DNA from: Candidatus Latescibacterota bacterium
GTDB taxonomy: Bacteria > Krumholzibacteriota > Krumholzibacteriia > JACNKJ01
NCBI GenBank assembly: GCA_020633725.1
Contig: JACKDC010000004.1
Coordinates: 1 to 64,000 of the forward strand
Length of the DNA stretch: 64,000 bases
Direction: 5' to 3'
Shown piece after piece: positions 35,828 to 46,869 of this stretch. Positions within the stretch are counted from its first letter, which is position 1. Every line of letters starts with the position of its first letter. The notes beneath the pieces were generated by a model. The model was not told where the DNA came from. It ran no database searches and saw only the letters and a program-made list of their open reading frames with translations. Position numbers and translations under genes: made by a program.

Positions 35828-37792
35828 GTGAGCGACCCGTCCGCCCCCGAGTCCCAGGTCCACGGCCTCGACCCCAGCGCCTACGAACCCATCGACGGGG
35901 ACCGCTACCAGCCCGTCGTCCCCGCCCACGAGTCGCCCACGGAGTTCACCTGGCGCGCGATCCTGATGGGCATCGTGCTGGGCATCGTCTTCGGCGCGGC
36001 CAACGCCTACCTCGCCCTCAAGGTGGGGCTCACGGTGGCGGCGTCGATCCCGGCGGCGGTGATGGCCGTCTTCTTCTTCAAGCGCGTGAAGGGCGCGAGC
36101 CTGCTGGAGAGCAACATCGTGCAGACGGTGGGCTCGGCCGGCGAGTCCGTGGCCGCGGGCGTGGTGTTCACCATCCCCGCCTTCTTCCTGTGGATGCAGG
36201 CCGACCCCGCGGCCGATCCCGGCCGCCTCAAGATCTTCATGCTCGCGCTGGTGGGCGGCATCCTGGGCGTGCTGTTCATGATCCCGCTGCGCCGCTACCT
36301 GGTGGTGCGCGAGCACGGCAAGCTGGCCTATCCCGAGGGGACGGCCTGCGCCGAGGTGCTCGTGAGCGCCCAGGCCGGCGCCGAGAAGGCCAAGCAGCTC
36401 TTTCAGGGTCTCGGCTTCGGCGCGCTCTACATGTTCCTGATGCACGACAAGTGGCTGGGCCTCTGGAACAAGGACCCGGGCGCGGACGTGCGCGGCCGCT
36501 ACCACATCGGCATGGAGGTCAGCCCCGAGCTGCTGGGCGTGGGCTACATCATCGGGCCGCGCATCGCCGGCCTCATGCTCGGCGGCGCGGTGCTGGGCGT
36601 GCTGGTGCTGGCGCCGGCCATCGGCTACATCCGCGAGCTGGGGGGCATGCCGGCCATGAGCCCGGACGCCATCCGCGGCGAGTACGTGAAGCTGATCGGC
36701 GCGGGGGCGGTGGCCTTCGGCGGGATCGTCACCCTGGTCAAGAGCCTGCCCACCATCGTGGGCAGCTTCCGGCAGGGCGTGGCGGGGCTGGGCGGGGGCG
36801 GCGCGGCGCGGGTGACCCGGCGCACCGAGCGCGACCTGCCGCTGAAGGGCGTGCTGATCGCCGCGGCGGCGGTGGTGGTGGTGATGGCCCTGCTGCCGGA
36901 CTCCATCCTGCCGGTGGGGCTGGGCGGCGCGCTGGCGGTGCTGGTCTTCGCGTTCATCTTCGTCACGGTGTCGAGCCGGATCGTCGGCCTGATCGGGGGC
37001 ACGAGCAACCCGGTGAGCGGGATGACCATCGCCACGCTCCTGATCACCGCGGCGCTCTTCGTGGCCGCGGGCCACACGGGCGGGCTCGCCAAATACCACG
37101 TGCTCAGCGTGGGCGCGGTGGTCTGCATCGCGGCGGCCATCGCGGGCGACACCAGCCAGGACCTCAAGACGGGCTTCCTGGTGGGGGCCACGCCGAGCCT
37201 GCAGCAGATCGGCGAGTTCATCGGCGTGGCCACGAGCGCGCTCGCGATCGCCTTCGTGATCTACCTCTTCAAGAACGACGTGGTCAGCGGCGAGCTGCTG
37301 GCCCCCCAGGCGAACCTCATGCGCACGGTCATCGACGGCGTCATGGAGGGCAACATGCCCTGGGATCTGCTGGTCATCGGCGGCTTCGCGGCCGTGGTGG
37401 TGGAGCTGCTCGGCATGAACAGCCTGGCCTTCGCCGTGGGCCTCTACCTGCCCATCGAGCTGTCGACGCCCATCATGGTCGGCGGGCTCATCCGCGCCTT
37501 CACCGAGATGCGCTACAAGGGCGGCCCGCTGATGGAGCGCCGCGAGCGCGGCGTGCTCTTCGGCAGCGGCCTGATCGCCGGCGCGGCGCTGATCGGACTG
37601 CTGGTCAACATGCTGGTGGGCCTGGGCACCTTCTGGGGTCCGCTGGGCCGTCTGGTGGGCGACGAGGACGCGGGCACCGGCATCCAGGGGATGACCCAGG
37701 GCCTGCAGGGCGTCTGGCCGCTGCTGATCTTCGGCGTGCTGGTGGCGATGCTCTGGATCAAGGCCAACGGGCGTGACGGCGCCCGCAACTGA
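35828..37792 (+). CDS. OPT-family oligopeptide/metal-chelate transporter
   Basis: 654 aa with about 14-16 membrane helices. Features: an N-terminal 'TWRAILMGIVLGIVFGAANAYLALKVGLTV' stretch (~37-67), 'IPAAVMAVFFFKRVKGASLLESNIVQTVGSAGES' and 'SNPVSGMTIATLL', all typical of the bacterial OPT family. The family moves oligopeptides, iron-siderophore or metal-nicotianamine complexes; the substrate here is not determined. Starts with GTG at 35828 after GCGAGGTGA. First of a four-gene run with chrA-like, an unknown membrane gene and a BtpA-family gene, spaced by 6-11 nt. Confidence 0.88.
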   Translation: MSDPSAPESQVHGLDPSAYEPIDGDRYQPVVPAHESPTEFTWRAILMGIVLGIVFGAANAYLALKVGLTVAASIPAAVMAVFFFKRVKGASLLESNIVQTVGSAGESVAAGVVFTIPAFFLWMQADPAADPGRLKIFMLALVGGILGVLFMIPLRRYLVVREHGKLAYPEGTACAEVLVSAQAGAEKAKQLFQGLGFGALYMFLMHDKWLGLWNKDPGADVRGRYHIGMEVSPELLGVGYIIGPRIAGLMLGGAVLGVLVLAPAIGYIRELGGMPAMSPDAIRGEYVKLIGAGAVAFGGIVTLVKSLPTIVGSFRQGVAGLGGGGAARVTRRTERDLPLKGVLIAAAAVVVVMALLPDSILPVGLGGALAVLVFAFIFVTVSSRIVGLIGGTSNPVSGMTIATLLITAALFVAAGHTGGLAKYHVLSVGAVVCIAAAIAGDTSQDLKTGFLVGATPSLQQIGEFIGVATSALAIAFVIYLFKNDVVSGELLAPQANLMRTVIDGVMEGNMPWDLLVIGGFAAVVVELLGMNSLAFAVGLYLPIELSTPIMVGGLIRAFTEMRYKGGPLMERRERGVLFGSGLIAGAALIGLLVNMLVGLGTFWGPLGRLVGDEDAGTGIQGMTQGLQGVWPLLIFGVLVAMLWIKANGRDGARN

Positions 37793-37803
37793 GCGGAGGG
37801 GCC

Positions 37804-38313
37804 GTGCTCTGGAAGCTCTTCGTGGCCTTCCTCAAGGTGGGCGTCTTCGGCTACGGCAGCGGGCCGGCCATGCTGGTGCTGATCCAGCGGGAGATGGCCG
37901 ACCTCGGCCTCATGGACGCCGCGCAGTTCAACGACGCCGTGGCGGTGAGCACCGCCCTGCCCGGGCCCCTGGCCACCAAGATGGCCCTCTACTGCGGCCA
38001 CGCGGGCGCGGGCGTGCCCGGCGCGGCCGTCGCGCTGGTCGCCATGCTGTTGCCGAGCACCCTGGGCATCCTCATCGTGGCGCGCTTTCTCATGCAGTAC
38101 CGGGACCAGCCCAAGGTGGCGGCCGCCCTGCGCGCTCTGCGGCCGGTGGTGGTGGCCATCTTCCTCTTCCTGGCCTACAATGCAGGCAGGCAGCTGCGAC
38201 CGCAGTGGGACGCCATCGCGCTGGGGCTCGTCGCCCTCGTGCTGCTCGTGCTGCGGGTGGAGCCCGCCTGGGTGGTGCTGGGGGCCGTGATCGTCGGCCT
38301 GATCTTCTACTGA
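37804..38313 (+). CDS. Single CHR-domain chromate-transporter-like protein
   Basis: 169 aa from GTG 37804 with GCGGAGGGG upstream. It covers one CHR domain: 'FLKVGVFGYGSGPAMLVLIQREM', 'FNDAVAVSTALPGPLATKMALYCGH' (the P-G-P motif of chromate transporters) and 'ALRALRPVVVAIFLFLAYNA'. The family usually works either as a long protein with two CHR domains or as a pair of adjacent short proteins with opposite topology. Here only one half is present, so it may dimerise with itself or the second half lies elsewhere. Chromate (or another anion) is not confirmed as substrate. Confidence 0.75.
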   Translation: MLWKLFVAFLKVGVFGYGSGPAMLVLIQREMADLGLMDAAQFNDAVAVSTALPGPLATKMALYCGHAGAGVPGAAVALVAMLLPSTLGILIVARFLMQYRDQPKVAAALRALRPVVVAIFLFLAYNAGRQLRPQWDAIALGLVALVLLVLRVEPAWVVLGAVIVGLIFY

Positions 38314-38322
38314 GGAGCGAAC

Positions 38323-38976
38323 ATGGGACGCATCGACATCATGGCGGCGCTGGGCCGGGCCTGGGAGCTCTTCGCCCGCGATCCGCTGCGGCTCATCGGG
38401 CTGGTGCTGCTGGCGAGCATCGTCTCGGTGACGATCATCCTCGCCCCGCTCATGATGGCCGGGGGCTTCGTCGTGCTCGGGCGCATCGCGCGGCGCGAGA
38501 CGGCGGCCGTGGGGGATCTCTTCCAGCCCTTCGGCGAGTTCGAGCGCTACCTGCTGGGCGGGCTGATCTGGCTGGGCGCGCAGCTCGTGGGCGTGGTCAT
38601 CGGCAGCTGGCTGCCCTTCCTCGGCACGGCGCTGGCGCTGGCGGTGAACGCATTCCTGTTGCCCTTCCTGCCGCTGATGGTGCACCAGGGCCTCGACGGC
38701 CCCGCGGCCTTCAGCGCCTGCCGCGCGCTCTTCTCGCGTGAGTGGCCGATGCTGCTGGTGACCGCCGGCATCCTGACGGTGCTGGGCTGGGTGGGCACGC
38801 TGCCCCTGATGCTGGGGCTGATCGTCACCATCCCCTATTCGCTCGCGCTGATCCACGCGGTCTACGAGCAGCTCTACGGCGCCGACGACAGCGGCGTGGT
38901 GCAGGAAGGCGCGGCCGCGAGTCCGGCTCCCGGCGCCGGCGATCCGCCGCCCGACGATTCCACCCCGGCCGCCTGA
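38323..38976 (+). CDS. Conserved membrane protein, unknown function
   Basis: 217 aa. Hydrophobic helices at about 17-45, 75-105, 110-130 and 145-180, with a disordered Pro/Asp/Ala-rich tail (~185-217). The helices are long and Gly/Leu-rich, as in DUF-type integral membrane proteins with a 'FARDPLRLIGLVLLAS' start. No family assigned. Located between chrA-like and btpA genes with 9- and 6-nt spacing, so it probably belongs to the same transcript. Confidence 0.6.
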   Translation: MGRIDIMAALGRAWELFARDPLRLIGLVLLASIVSVTIILAPLMMAGGFVVLGRIARRETAAVGDLFQPFGEFERYLLGGLIWLGAQLVGVVIGSWLPFLGTALALAVNAFLLPFLPLMVHQGLDGPAAFSACRALFSREWPMLLVTAGILTVLGWVGTLPLMLGLIVTIPYSLALIHAVYEQLYGADDSGVVQEGAAASPAPGAGDPPPDDSTPAA

Positions 38977-38982
38977 GGCGCC

Positions 38983-39810
38983 ATGAAGCGGCTGGGCGTC
39001 CACAAGCCCGTGATCGGGATGCTCCACCTGCCGCCCAGCCCCGGCGTCGAGGGCTTCCCCGGCATCATGGCGGCCGTGGAGACGCTCCGCGCCGACGAGA
39101 CGGCGCTGCTGGCCGGGGGCGTCGACGCGCTGCTCCTCGAGAACATGCACGACTTCCCCTGCCTGCCCGAGGCGGAGCAGGGTCCCGAGCTCGCCGCCAC
39201 GCTGACGCGCCTGGCCGTGGCCGCGCGTGGCCTCGCCGACGAACTCACGGGCGGCACGCGCCGTCCGCTGCCCATGGGACTGCAGGTGCTCTTCGCGGCC
39301 AACCGCACGGCCATCGCCGTGGCCCTGGCCGCGGGGCTGCAGTTCGTCCGGGCGGAGGGCTGGACCTACGCGCACGTCAGCGACAAGGGGCTGGTGGACG
39401 CCCAGGCCGGCCGCGTGAAGCGCTACCAGCACCAGATCGGCGGCGACGGCATCCAGATCTTCGCCGACATCAAGAAGAAGCACGCGAGCCATGCGCTCAC
39501 CGACGACCTGACCATCGGCGACGTGGCCGCCACCTTGGAGCTGCACCGGGCCGACGGGGCCATCGTGACCGGCACGGTGACCGGCGCGCCGCCCGACCCG
39601 GACGACCTGCGCGCGGTGCGCGAGCGCACGAACCTGCCGATCCTCATCGGCAGCGGGCTCAGCGCGGAGAATCTCGGGGATTACGTGGACCTGGCCGACG
39701 GGTTCATCGTGGGCAGCCACTTCAAGCGCCAGGGCCGCTGGGACGCGCCGGTGGAGCCGGGCCGCGTTCGCGACTTCATGGCGCGCATGCGGGAGCTGCG
39801 GGGCGCCTAG
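38983..39810 (+). CDS. btpA: BtpA/SgcQ-family TIM-barrel protein
   Basis: 275 aa. Starts 'KPVIGMLHLPPSPG', followed by 'GVDALLLENMHDFP', 'GLQVLFAANRTAIAVALAAG', 'FVRAEGWTYAHVSDKGLVDA' and 'LPILIGSGLSAENLGDYV DLADGFIVGSHFK', which match the BtpA family (phosphate-binding TIM barrels similar to TrpF/PriA). BtpA is needed for photosystem I stability in cyanobacteria; its biochemical role elsewhere is unknown. Gene is last in the OPT operon, stop shared (CTAG) with phoU. Confidence 0.82.
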   Translation: MKRLGVHKPVIGMLHLPPSPGVEGFPGIMAAVETLRADETALLAGGVDALLLENMHDFPCLPEAEQGPELAATLTRLAVAARGLADELTGGTRRPLPMGLQVLFAANRTAIAVALAAGLQFVRAEGWTYAHVSDKGLVDAQAGRVKRYQHQIGGDGIQIFADIKKKHASHALTDDLTIGDVAATLELHRADGAIVTGTVTGAPPDPDDLRAVRERTNLPILIGSGLSAENLGDYVDLADGFIVGSHFKRQGRWDAPVEPGRVRDFMARMRELRGA

Positions 39811-40508
39811 TCCTCGTCTTCGCCGGGCACCGTGAGCGTCCCGTGCTCCTCGCCCAGCACGCCGTGGCGGACCACCTCGCCCGAGACCATGAAGATGACG
39901 TCCTCGGCGATGTTCGTGCAGAGGTCGGCGATGCGCTCGAGGTTCCGCGACACGGACAGCGCGTTGACGGCCCGGCCGACCACCTGGGGGCTCTCGCGCA
40001 TCTGCTCCTTGAGGACGCTGTACATCTCGCGATGGAGGGCGTCCACCTCGTCGTCCATGGCGCAGATCTCGCGGGCGGTGGCGACGTCCCGCTCGATGAG
40101 CGCGCCCAGCGACAGCTTGACCATGGCGCGCACCTTCATGGCGAGGCGGTTGATGTCCTCGGCCGACTCCAGCGGCTGCTTCTGCGACAGCTTGGCCGCG
40201 CGTCCGGCGATGCTCACCGCGTGGTCGCCCATCCGCTCCAGGTCGTTGTTCACCTTGAGCGCCGTGATGACGAAGCGCAGGTCCGCCGCCACGGGCTGAT
40301 GCAGGGCGAGAATCTTGAGGCAGTTCTCCTCGACCTCCACCTCCTGGCGATCGATCACCACGTCCGCCGCGCGCACCTTGGCGGCCAGGTCCTCGCGCCG
40401 CTCCAGCAGGGCGCGCACGGCCCAGTCCAGGCTTTCCTCCACCCGGGCGCCCAGGGTGAGGATGTCCTTGCTCAGCTCGGCGAGATCGCGATGCAGATGC
40501 TTGGCCAT
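39807..40508 (-). CDS. phoU: Phosphate transport regulator PhoU
   Basis: 233 aa, two three-helix bundles with the repeated 'DRQEVEVEENCLKILALHQPVAADLRFVITALKVNNDLERMGDHAVSIA' motif (metal-binding E/D residues) and its second copy 'MDDEVDALHREMYSVLKEQ', 'SRNLERIADLCTNIAEDVIFM'. PhoU senses phosphate status via the Pst transporter and blocks PhoR. Last gene of the pst operon, 7 nt after pstB. Confidence 0.95.
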   Translation of the reverse strand: MAKHLHRDLAELSKDILTLGARVEESLDWAVRALLERREDLAAKVRAADVVIDRQEVEVEENCLKILALHQPVAADLRFVITALKVNNDLERMGDHAVSIAGRAAKLSQKQPLESAEDINRLAMKVRAMVKLSLGALIERDVATAREICAMDDEVDALHREMYSVLKEQMRESPQVVGRAVNALSVSRNLERIADLCTNIAEDVIFMVSGEVVRHGVLGEEHGTLTVPGEDED

Positions 40509-40515
40509 GGGGCTC

Positions 40516-41381
<866 letters not shown>

Positions 41382-41382
<1 letters not shown>

Positions 41383-42263
41383 CAGCGTTTCCTCTGGGTG
41401 CGATAGCGCAGGGCGATGGCCGCGCCGTTCATCAGCAGCAGCACCGCCAGCAGCACGATGATCCCCGCCGCCGCGAGGCCGTGGAACTCGGCCTGCGGAC
41501 GCGCGGTCCAGTTGAAGATCTGGATCGGGAGGGCGGTGAAGTCGTCCATGGGGCCGTCGGGCGTGAAGGCGATGTAGGTGAGCGCGCCGATCATGATCAG
41601 CGGGGCCGTCTCGCCGATGGCGCGCGAGAGCGCCAGGATCACCCCCGTGAGCACACCCGGCAACGCCGAGGGCAGCACATGGTGCCGCACCGCCTGCCAG
41701 CGCGTGGCGCCCAGCGCCATGGCGCCCTGGCGCAGGGACTGGGGCACGGCGCGCAGCGCCTCGCGCGAGGCGATGATGATGACCGGCAGGATCAGCAGGC
41801 TCATGGTCAGCGCGCCGGCCAGCACGCTGCGGCCCAGGCCGAGGCCGCGCACGAAGAGGGTGAGGCCGAGCAGTCCGTAGACGATCGAGGGCACGCCGGC
41901 AAGGTTCGAGATGTTCACCTCGATCACGCTGCGCAGGCGTCCCGGACGGCTGAACTCCTCCAGGTAGACGGCCGCGGCCACGCCCACGGGGATCGAGAAG
42001 AGCGCCGTGAAGCCGATGAGCCAGAGCGTCCCCGCCAGGGCGGACAGGATGCCCGCGCGCTCGGGGAAGCGCGAGGGGAAGTTGCGCAGGAAGTCCAGGT
42101 CCAGCCACTGGAAGCCCTGGCGGCTGACCTGGAAGAGCAGAACCGCCAGCAGCACGACGCCCAGCCAGGTCAGCGCCGCGAAGCCGTAGCGCGCGGCGTG
42201 GGCGCGCCGGTGGCGGCGTCCGAGGTTGGCGACGCCCTGCCAGTTCCCGCCGCCCGGGCTCAC
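41382..42263 (-). CDS. pstA: Phosphate ABC transporter permease PstA
   Basis: 293 aa with six membrane helices. The EAA-type loop 'REALRAVPQSLRQGAMALGATRWQAVRHHVLP' and 'GIILALSRAIGETAPLIMIGAL' identify a PstA permease. Start GTG 42263 overlaps the pstC stop (GTGA). Confidence 0.95.
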
Positions 42264-43195
42264 TCGTAGACCTCGCGGTAGCGGCGCATGATCTTGTGGG
42301 CCATCACGTTCATGCCCAGGGTGATCACGAAGAGCAGCGCGCCCACGGCGAAGATCGTCTTGTACTCGATCCCCCCGGCCGGCGTGTCGCCCAGGCTGAC
42401 CTGGACGATGTAGGCCGTCATGGTCTGGATGCTCTCCAGGGGATTGAGCGTGAGGTTCGGCGTGGCGCCGGCGGCCAGCGTGACCGCCATCGTCTCGCCG
42501 AAGGCGCGCGACGCGGCCAGCACGAAGGCGGCCAGCACCCCCGACAGCGCGCCGGGCAGCACCACCTGCGTGGACACCTCCAGGCGCGTGGCGCCCAGCG
42601 CGTGGCCCGCCTCGCGCAGGGAGCGCGGCACGGCGGAGAGGGCGTCGTCGCAGAGGGAGGCCACCATGGGCAGGATCATGATGCCCACCACGACGGAGGC
42701 GCTCGCGGCGTTGAAGATGTTGGTGCTCGGCAGGATCGCGCGCAGCAACGGGGTCACCGAGGTCAGCGCGAAGTAGCCATAGACCACCGTCGGCACGCCG
42801 GCCAGGATCTCGAGGACCGGCTTGATGCGCTTGCGCGTGTTCTCCGAGGCGTACTCGCTCAGGTAGATGGCGCTGCCCAGGCCCACGGGGATGGCGATGA
42901 GCGCCGATCCCACCACGATCATCAGCGTGCCGCCCAGCAGCGGCAGCACGCCGTAGCTGCGGGGGACGAGCAGCGGCGCCCAGCGGGTCCCGAAGAGGAA
43001 CTCGAAGGGCGAGATCTCGCGGAAGAATTCAAAGGTCTCGAAGCTGAGCGTCAGGATGATGCCCAGCGTGGTGAAAATGGAGAGGAGGGCACACAGGAGC
43101 AGTAGCGTCCTGATGCCCCCCTCCCCCCAGCGGCGCGGATGCCGGAAGTCGGTGTCCCGGGTGCTGGCAGCAGTGGCGGCGCCGCTCGAAGCCAT
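42260..43195 (-). CDS. pstC: Phosphate ABC transporter permease PstC
   Basis: 311 aa, six membrane helices. 'FLFGTRWAP' in the first periplasmic loop, 'ALSAVPRSLREAGHALGATRLEVSTQVVLP' (EAA loop) and 'ASRAFGETMAVTLAAG' are typical of PstC. Starts 3 nt after pstS ends. Forms the membrane channel with PstA. Confidence 0.95.
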   Translation of the reverse strand: MASSGAATAASTRDTDFRHPRRWGEGGIRTLLLLCALLSIFTTLGIILTLSFETFEFFREISPFEFLFGTRWAPLLVPRSYGVLPLLGGTLMIVVGSALIAIPVGLGSAIYLSEYASENTRKRIKPVLEILAGVPTVVYGYFALTSVTPLLRAILPSTNIFNAASASVVVGIMILPMVASLCDDALSAVPRSLREAGHALGATRLEVSTQVVLPGALSGVLAAFVLAASRAFGETMAVTLAAGATPNLTLNPLESIQTMTAYIVQVSLGDTPAGGIEYKTIFAVGALLFVITLGMNVMAHKIMRRYREVYE

Positions 43196-43198
43196 GGT

Positions 43199-44209
<1,011 letters not shown>

Positions 44210-44297
44210 GTTCTTGCTCCTGGCATGAAGGTGAACGCCCGACGCACGGGCGTGCCTGGAATCGGGACCAGTTTCCGGCCCAATGTGCATCTGGCCC

Positions 44298-44324
44298 ATA
44301 AAGAGAAGATGAAGACGGAGTGAA
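44298..44324 (-). promoter_or_regulatory. Candidate Pho box upstream of pstS
   Basis: Three minus-strand pentamers TTCAC (44320-44324), TTCAT (44309-44313), TTTAT (44298-44302) are spaced exactly 11 bp, the spacing of PhoB/PhoP binding repeats. A weak -10 (CACATT, 44282-44287) follows by ~10 nt. A matching arrangement lies upstream of phoB. Confidence 0.6.
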
Positions 44325-44359
44325 GTTCTGGGCCGAGGCCCGTCCGCAGGGCGTTTTGC

Positions 44360-46138
44360 TCAGTCCGCCAGCGGTAAGGACAGTGTAAAGGTGCTGCCGC
44401 GACCGGGCTGGCTGCGCAGGCTGATGGCGCCGTCGTGGGCCAGGGCCACGTGCTTCACGATGGCCAGGCCCAGACCCGTGCCGCCTTGCTCCCGTGAGCG
44501 CGCCTTGTCCACACGGTAGAAGCGCTCGAAGATGCGCTCCTGGTGCCGGGGCTCGATGCCGATCCCGGTGTCGGTCACGGCGCAGAGCGCCCGCCCGGCC
44601 TGGGACGCGACGCTGAGCCGCACGCTGCCGCCGGCCGGCGTGTACTGGATCGCGTTGTCCAGAAGGTTGCCCAGCGCCTGTTCCAGGGCGCGTCGGTCGC
44701 CGTCCACGTGGACAGGCGCGTCGCCCAGCTCCAGCTCGAGCTTGACCTCGCGGCTCTCGGCGGACGGCGTGCGCACCGCGGCGGTGGTCCGGGCCAGCTC
44801 GTTCATGTCCAGGCGCTCGTAGTCCAGGTGCGTGCGCTTGCTCTCGAGACGGGACAGGGCCAGCAGGTCGGACACCTGGGCGGCGAGGTAGTCGGCCTGG
44901 CTCTTCATCTTGGCCAGGAATCGGTCCCGCGTGTCGGTGGCCATGGCCGGGTCGTCCTGCATCGTCTCCACGATGCCGCGGATCACGGTGAGCGGCGTCT
45001 TGAGCTCGTGGGACACGTTGGCCACGAAGTCCCGGCGGATGTGCTCCAGCCGCCGCAGCTCGGTGACCTCGTGCAGCACGAGCACGGCGCCGCCGGGGCT
45101 GCCGTTGCCCGGCAGAGGCGAGGCGTAGAGCTCGATCACGCGCTCGGCGCCGTCGGCCGCCGCGCGGTTGATCTCCACCTCCACCTGCTGCTGCTCCTTG
45201 AGGCAGCGCGAGAGCGCCTCGCTGACCGCCGGGATGCGGGCCAGCTCCCAGACCGGCCGGCCGATGCTGCCGGCGCGCTCCATGTCCAGCAGGCGCGCGG
45301 CCACCCGGTTGATGTGCAGGATCCGCTCCTGGCGATCCACCGCGATCACGCCCTCCACCATGCCCGCCAGGATGGCCTCGAGACGATTGCGCTCCTCGCT
45401 GATGCGCGCGATGCGCTCCTCGAGCTCCTGGGCCATGGCGTTCATCACCGCGGCCAGCTCGCCGAACTCGTCGGTCCGGGCCAGATGCGTGCGGCTGGAG
45501 AAGTCGCCCGCGCTGAAGGCCTGCAGGGAGCTGCCGATCTCGTCCAGCGGGCGGGTGAGGCGCCGCACGATCAGCCAGCCGATGAGCAGCGCCGCCAGCA
45601 GGCCGATCAGCGCGCCCAGCAGGACGCCGTTGCGGAGCTGGTCGAGCTGCCGGTCGACCTCCACGAGGGGCAGGGCCGCGCGCACGTAGCCCACCAGCTC
45701 CCCGGCCGGCCCGCGCAGGGCCAGCGCGTGGTACATCATGTGCTGGTTCAGCGTCTTGCTGAAGCGCACGGACTGGCCCGTGCGGCGGCTGCGGGCGTCG
45801 AGGACCTCCGGCCGCGTGTCGTGGGGCTCCATCAAGGCCGGATCCTCGTGGCTGTCCGCGAGGACGCGTCCGTCCGCGGCGATCACCGTGAAGCGCGTGC
45901 CGGTGGCCTGGCCCAGGTCGCGGACGCGGGCCTCCAGGCTGTCGGCGTTGCCGCCGGCCAGGCCGGCGCGGGCCACGTCCTCCATGAGCAGCGCGCGCGT
46001 GCGCAGGGACGCCTCGATGGCCTGACGGCCGTTGCGCTCGATGCGCTGGGCCGTGAAGAGGAGGATGCTGGCCGTGGCCAGGAAGATCACCACGCTGAAG
46101 GCGAGGTAGAGCTTCCAGAGAAAGGAGCGGCGGCGCAT
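44360..46138 (-). CDS. phoR: Phosphate-regulon sensor histidine kinase PhoR
   Basis: 592 aa. Two membrane helices (~10-30 and ~171-192) flank a periplasmic sensor domain (~35-168), unlike enteric PhoR, which lacks a large periplasmic domain. A HAMP linker (~193-245), a PAS domain (~250-355) and HisKA with His377 in 'VANVSHELKTPL' follow, then HATPase_c with the N, G1 and G2 boxes ('DTGIGIEPRHQERIFERFY', 'GTGLGLAIVKHVALAHDG'). Phosphorylates PhoB; inhibited through PstSCAB-PhoU when phosphate is ample. 3 nt downstream of phoB. Confidence 0.92.
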   Translation of the reverse strand: MRRRSFLWKLYLAFSVVIFLATASILLFTAQRIERNGRQAIEASLRTRALLMEDVARAGLAGGNADSLEARVRDLGQATGTRFTVIAADGRVLADSHEDPALMEPHDTRPEVLDARSRRTGQSVRFSKTLNQHMMYHALALRGPAGELVGYVRAALPLVEVDRQLDQLRNGVLLGALIGLLAALLIGWLIVRRLTRPLDEIGSSLQAFSAGDFSSRTHLARTDEFGELAAVMNAMAQELEERIARISEERNRLEAILAGMVEGVIAVDRQERILHINRVAARLLDMERAGSIGRPVWELARIPAVSEALSRCLKEQQQVEVEINRAAADGAERVIELYASPLPGNGSPGGAVLVLHEVTELRRLEHIRRDFVANVSHELKTPLTVIRGIVETMQDDPAMATDTRDRFLAKMKSQADYLAAQVSDLLALSRLESKRTHLDYERLDMNELARTTAAVRTPSAESREVKLELELGDAPVHVDGDRRALEQALGNLLDNAIQYTPAGGSVRLSVASQAGRALCAVTDTGIGIEPRHQERIFERFYRVDKARSREQGGTGLGLAIVKHVALAHDGAISLRSQPGRGSTFTLSLPLAD

Positions 46139-46141
46139 GGG

Positions 46142-46837
46142 CTACTCGACGTCCTTGAAGCGATAGCCCACGCCGCGCTGCGTCTCGATGAGGTCGCGGT
46201 AGGGGCCGAGCTTCTTGCGCAGGGAGCGCACGTGGACGTCGATGTTGCGATCGATGACCACGGCGTCGTCGCCGATCACGCGGGCCAGGAGCTGGTTGCG
46301 GCTGAAGACGCGCCCCGGATGCCGCGCCAAATAGTGGAGCAGGCGGAACTCGGTGGCGGTGAAGGGCACGCTGTCGCCATCCACCTTGACCATGAACTTC
46401 TGCGCGTCGATGACCACGCCGTCCCGCTCCACGCGCTCGCCGCTCTCCGGCTTGACCCGCAGCGGACCGCGCCGCAGCACGGCCTTGACCCGGGCCACCA
46501 GCTCGCGCGGGCTGAACGGCTTGACGACGTAGTCGTCCGCGCCCATGCCCAGGCCCAGGACCACGTCGCTCTCCTCGCCCTTCGCGGTGACCATGATGAT
46601 GGGGGTGTCCGCCCCCCGCGGGCCGTCCTTGATGATGCGGCAGATCTCGAGGCCGTCGGTGCCGGGCAGCATGAGGTCCAGCAGGATCAGATCCGGCTCC
46701 TCGCGCTGGGCGATCTCGAGCCCCTCTTCCCCGTCCCGGCTGCTGAGCACCTGGTAGCCTTCGCGGCCCAGGTTGTAGGCGATGATCTCGAGGATGTCCC
46801 CTTCGTCCTCGATCACGAGGACCTTCTGGCCAGCCAT
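46142..46837 (-). CDS. phoB: Phosphate-regulon response regulator PhoB
   Basis: 231 aa OmpR/PhoB-type. Receiver domain residues 1-120 with phospho-acceptor Asp54 in 'LILLDLMLPGTDG', Lys in 'VTAKGEESD'. Winged-helix domain ~130-228 with 'FTATEFRLLHYLARHPGRVFSRNQLL' and 'VDVHVRSLRKKLG'-like recognition segment. First gene of the phosphate regulon. GGGGAGGGC lies a few nt before the ATG. A Pho box and -10 upstream predict autoregulation. Confidence 0.95.
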   Translation of the reverse strand: MAGQKVLVIEDEGDILEIIAYNLGREGYQVLSSRDGEEGLEIAQREEPDLILLDLMLPGTDGLEICRIIKDGPRGADTPIIMVTAKGEESDVVLGLGMGADDYVVKPFSPRELVARVKAVLRRGPLRVKPESGERVERDGVVIDAQKFMVKVDGDSVPFTATEFRLLHYLARHPGRVFSRNQLLARVIGDDAVVIDRNIDVHVRSLRKKLGPYRDLIETQRGVGYRFKDVE

Positions 46838-46869
46838 CGCGCCCTCCCCTCGTGGCGGTTTGGCATCTT

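Noticed and set aside
33746..37099. 1117-aa minus-strand open frame
   Set aside because: Antisense to the O-antigen ligase, out of frame with the GT-C gene and antisense to the OPT transporter; repetitive Arg/His-rich composition.
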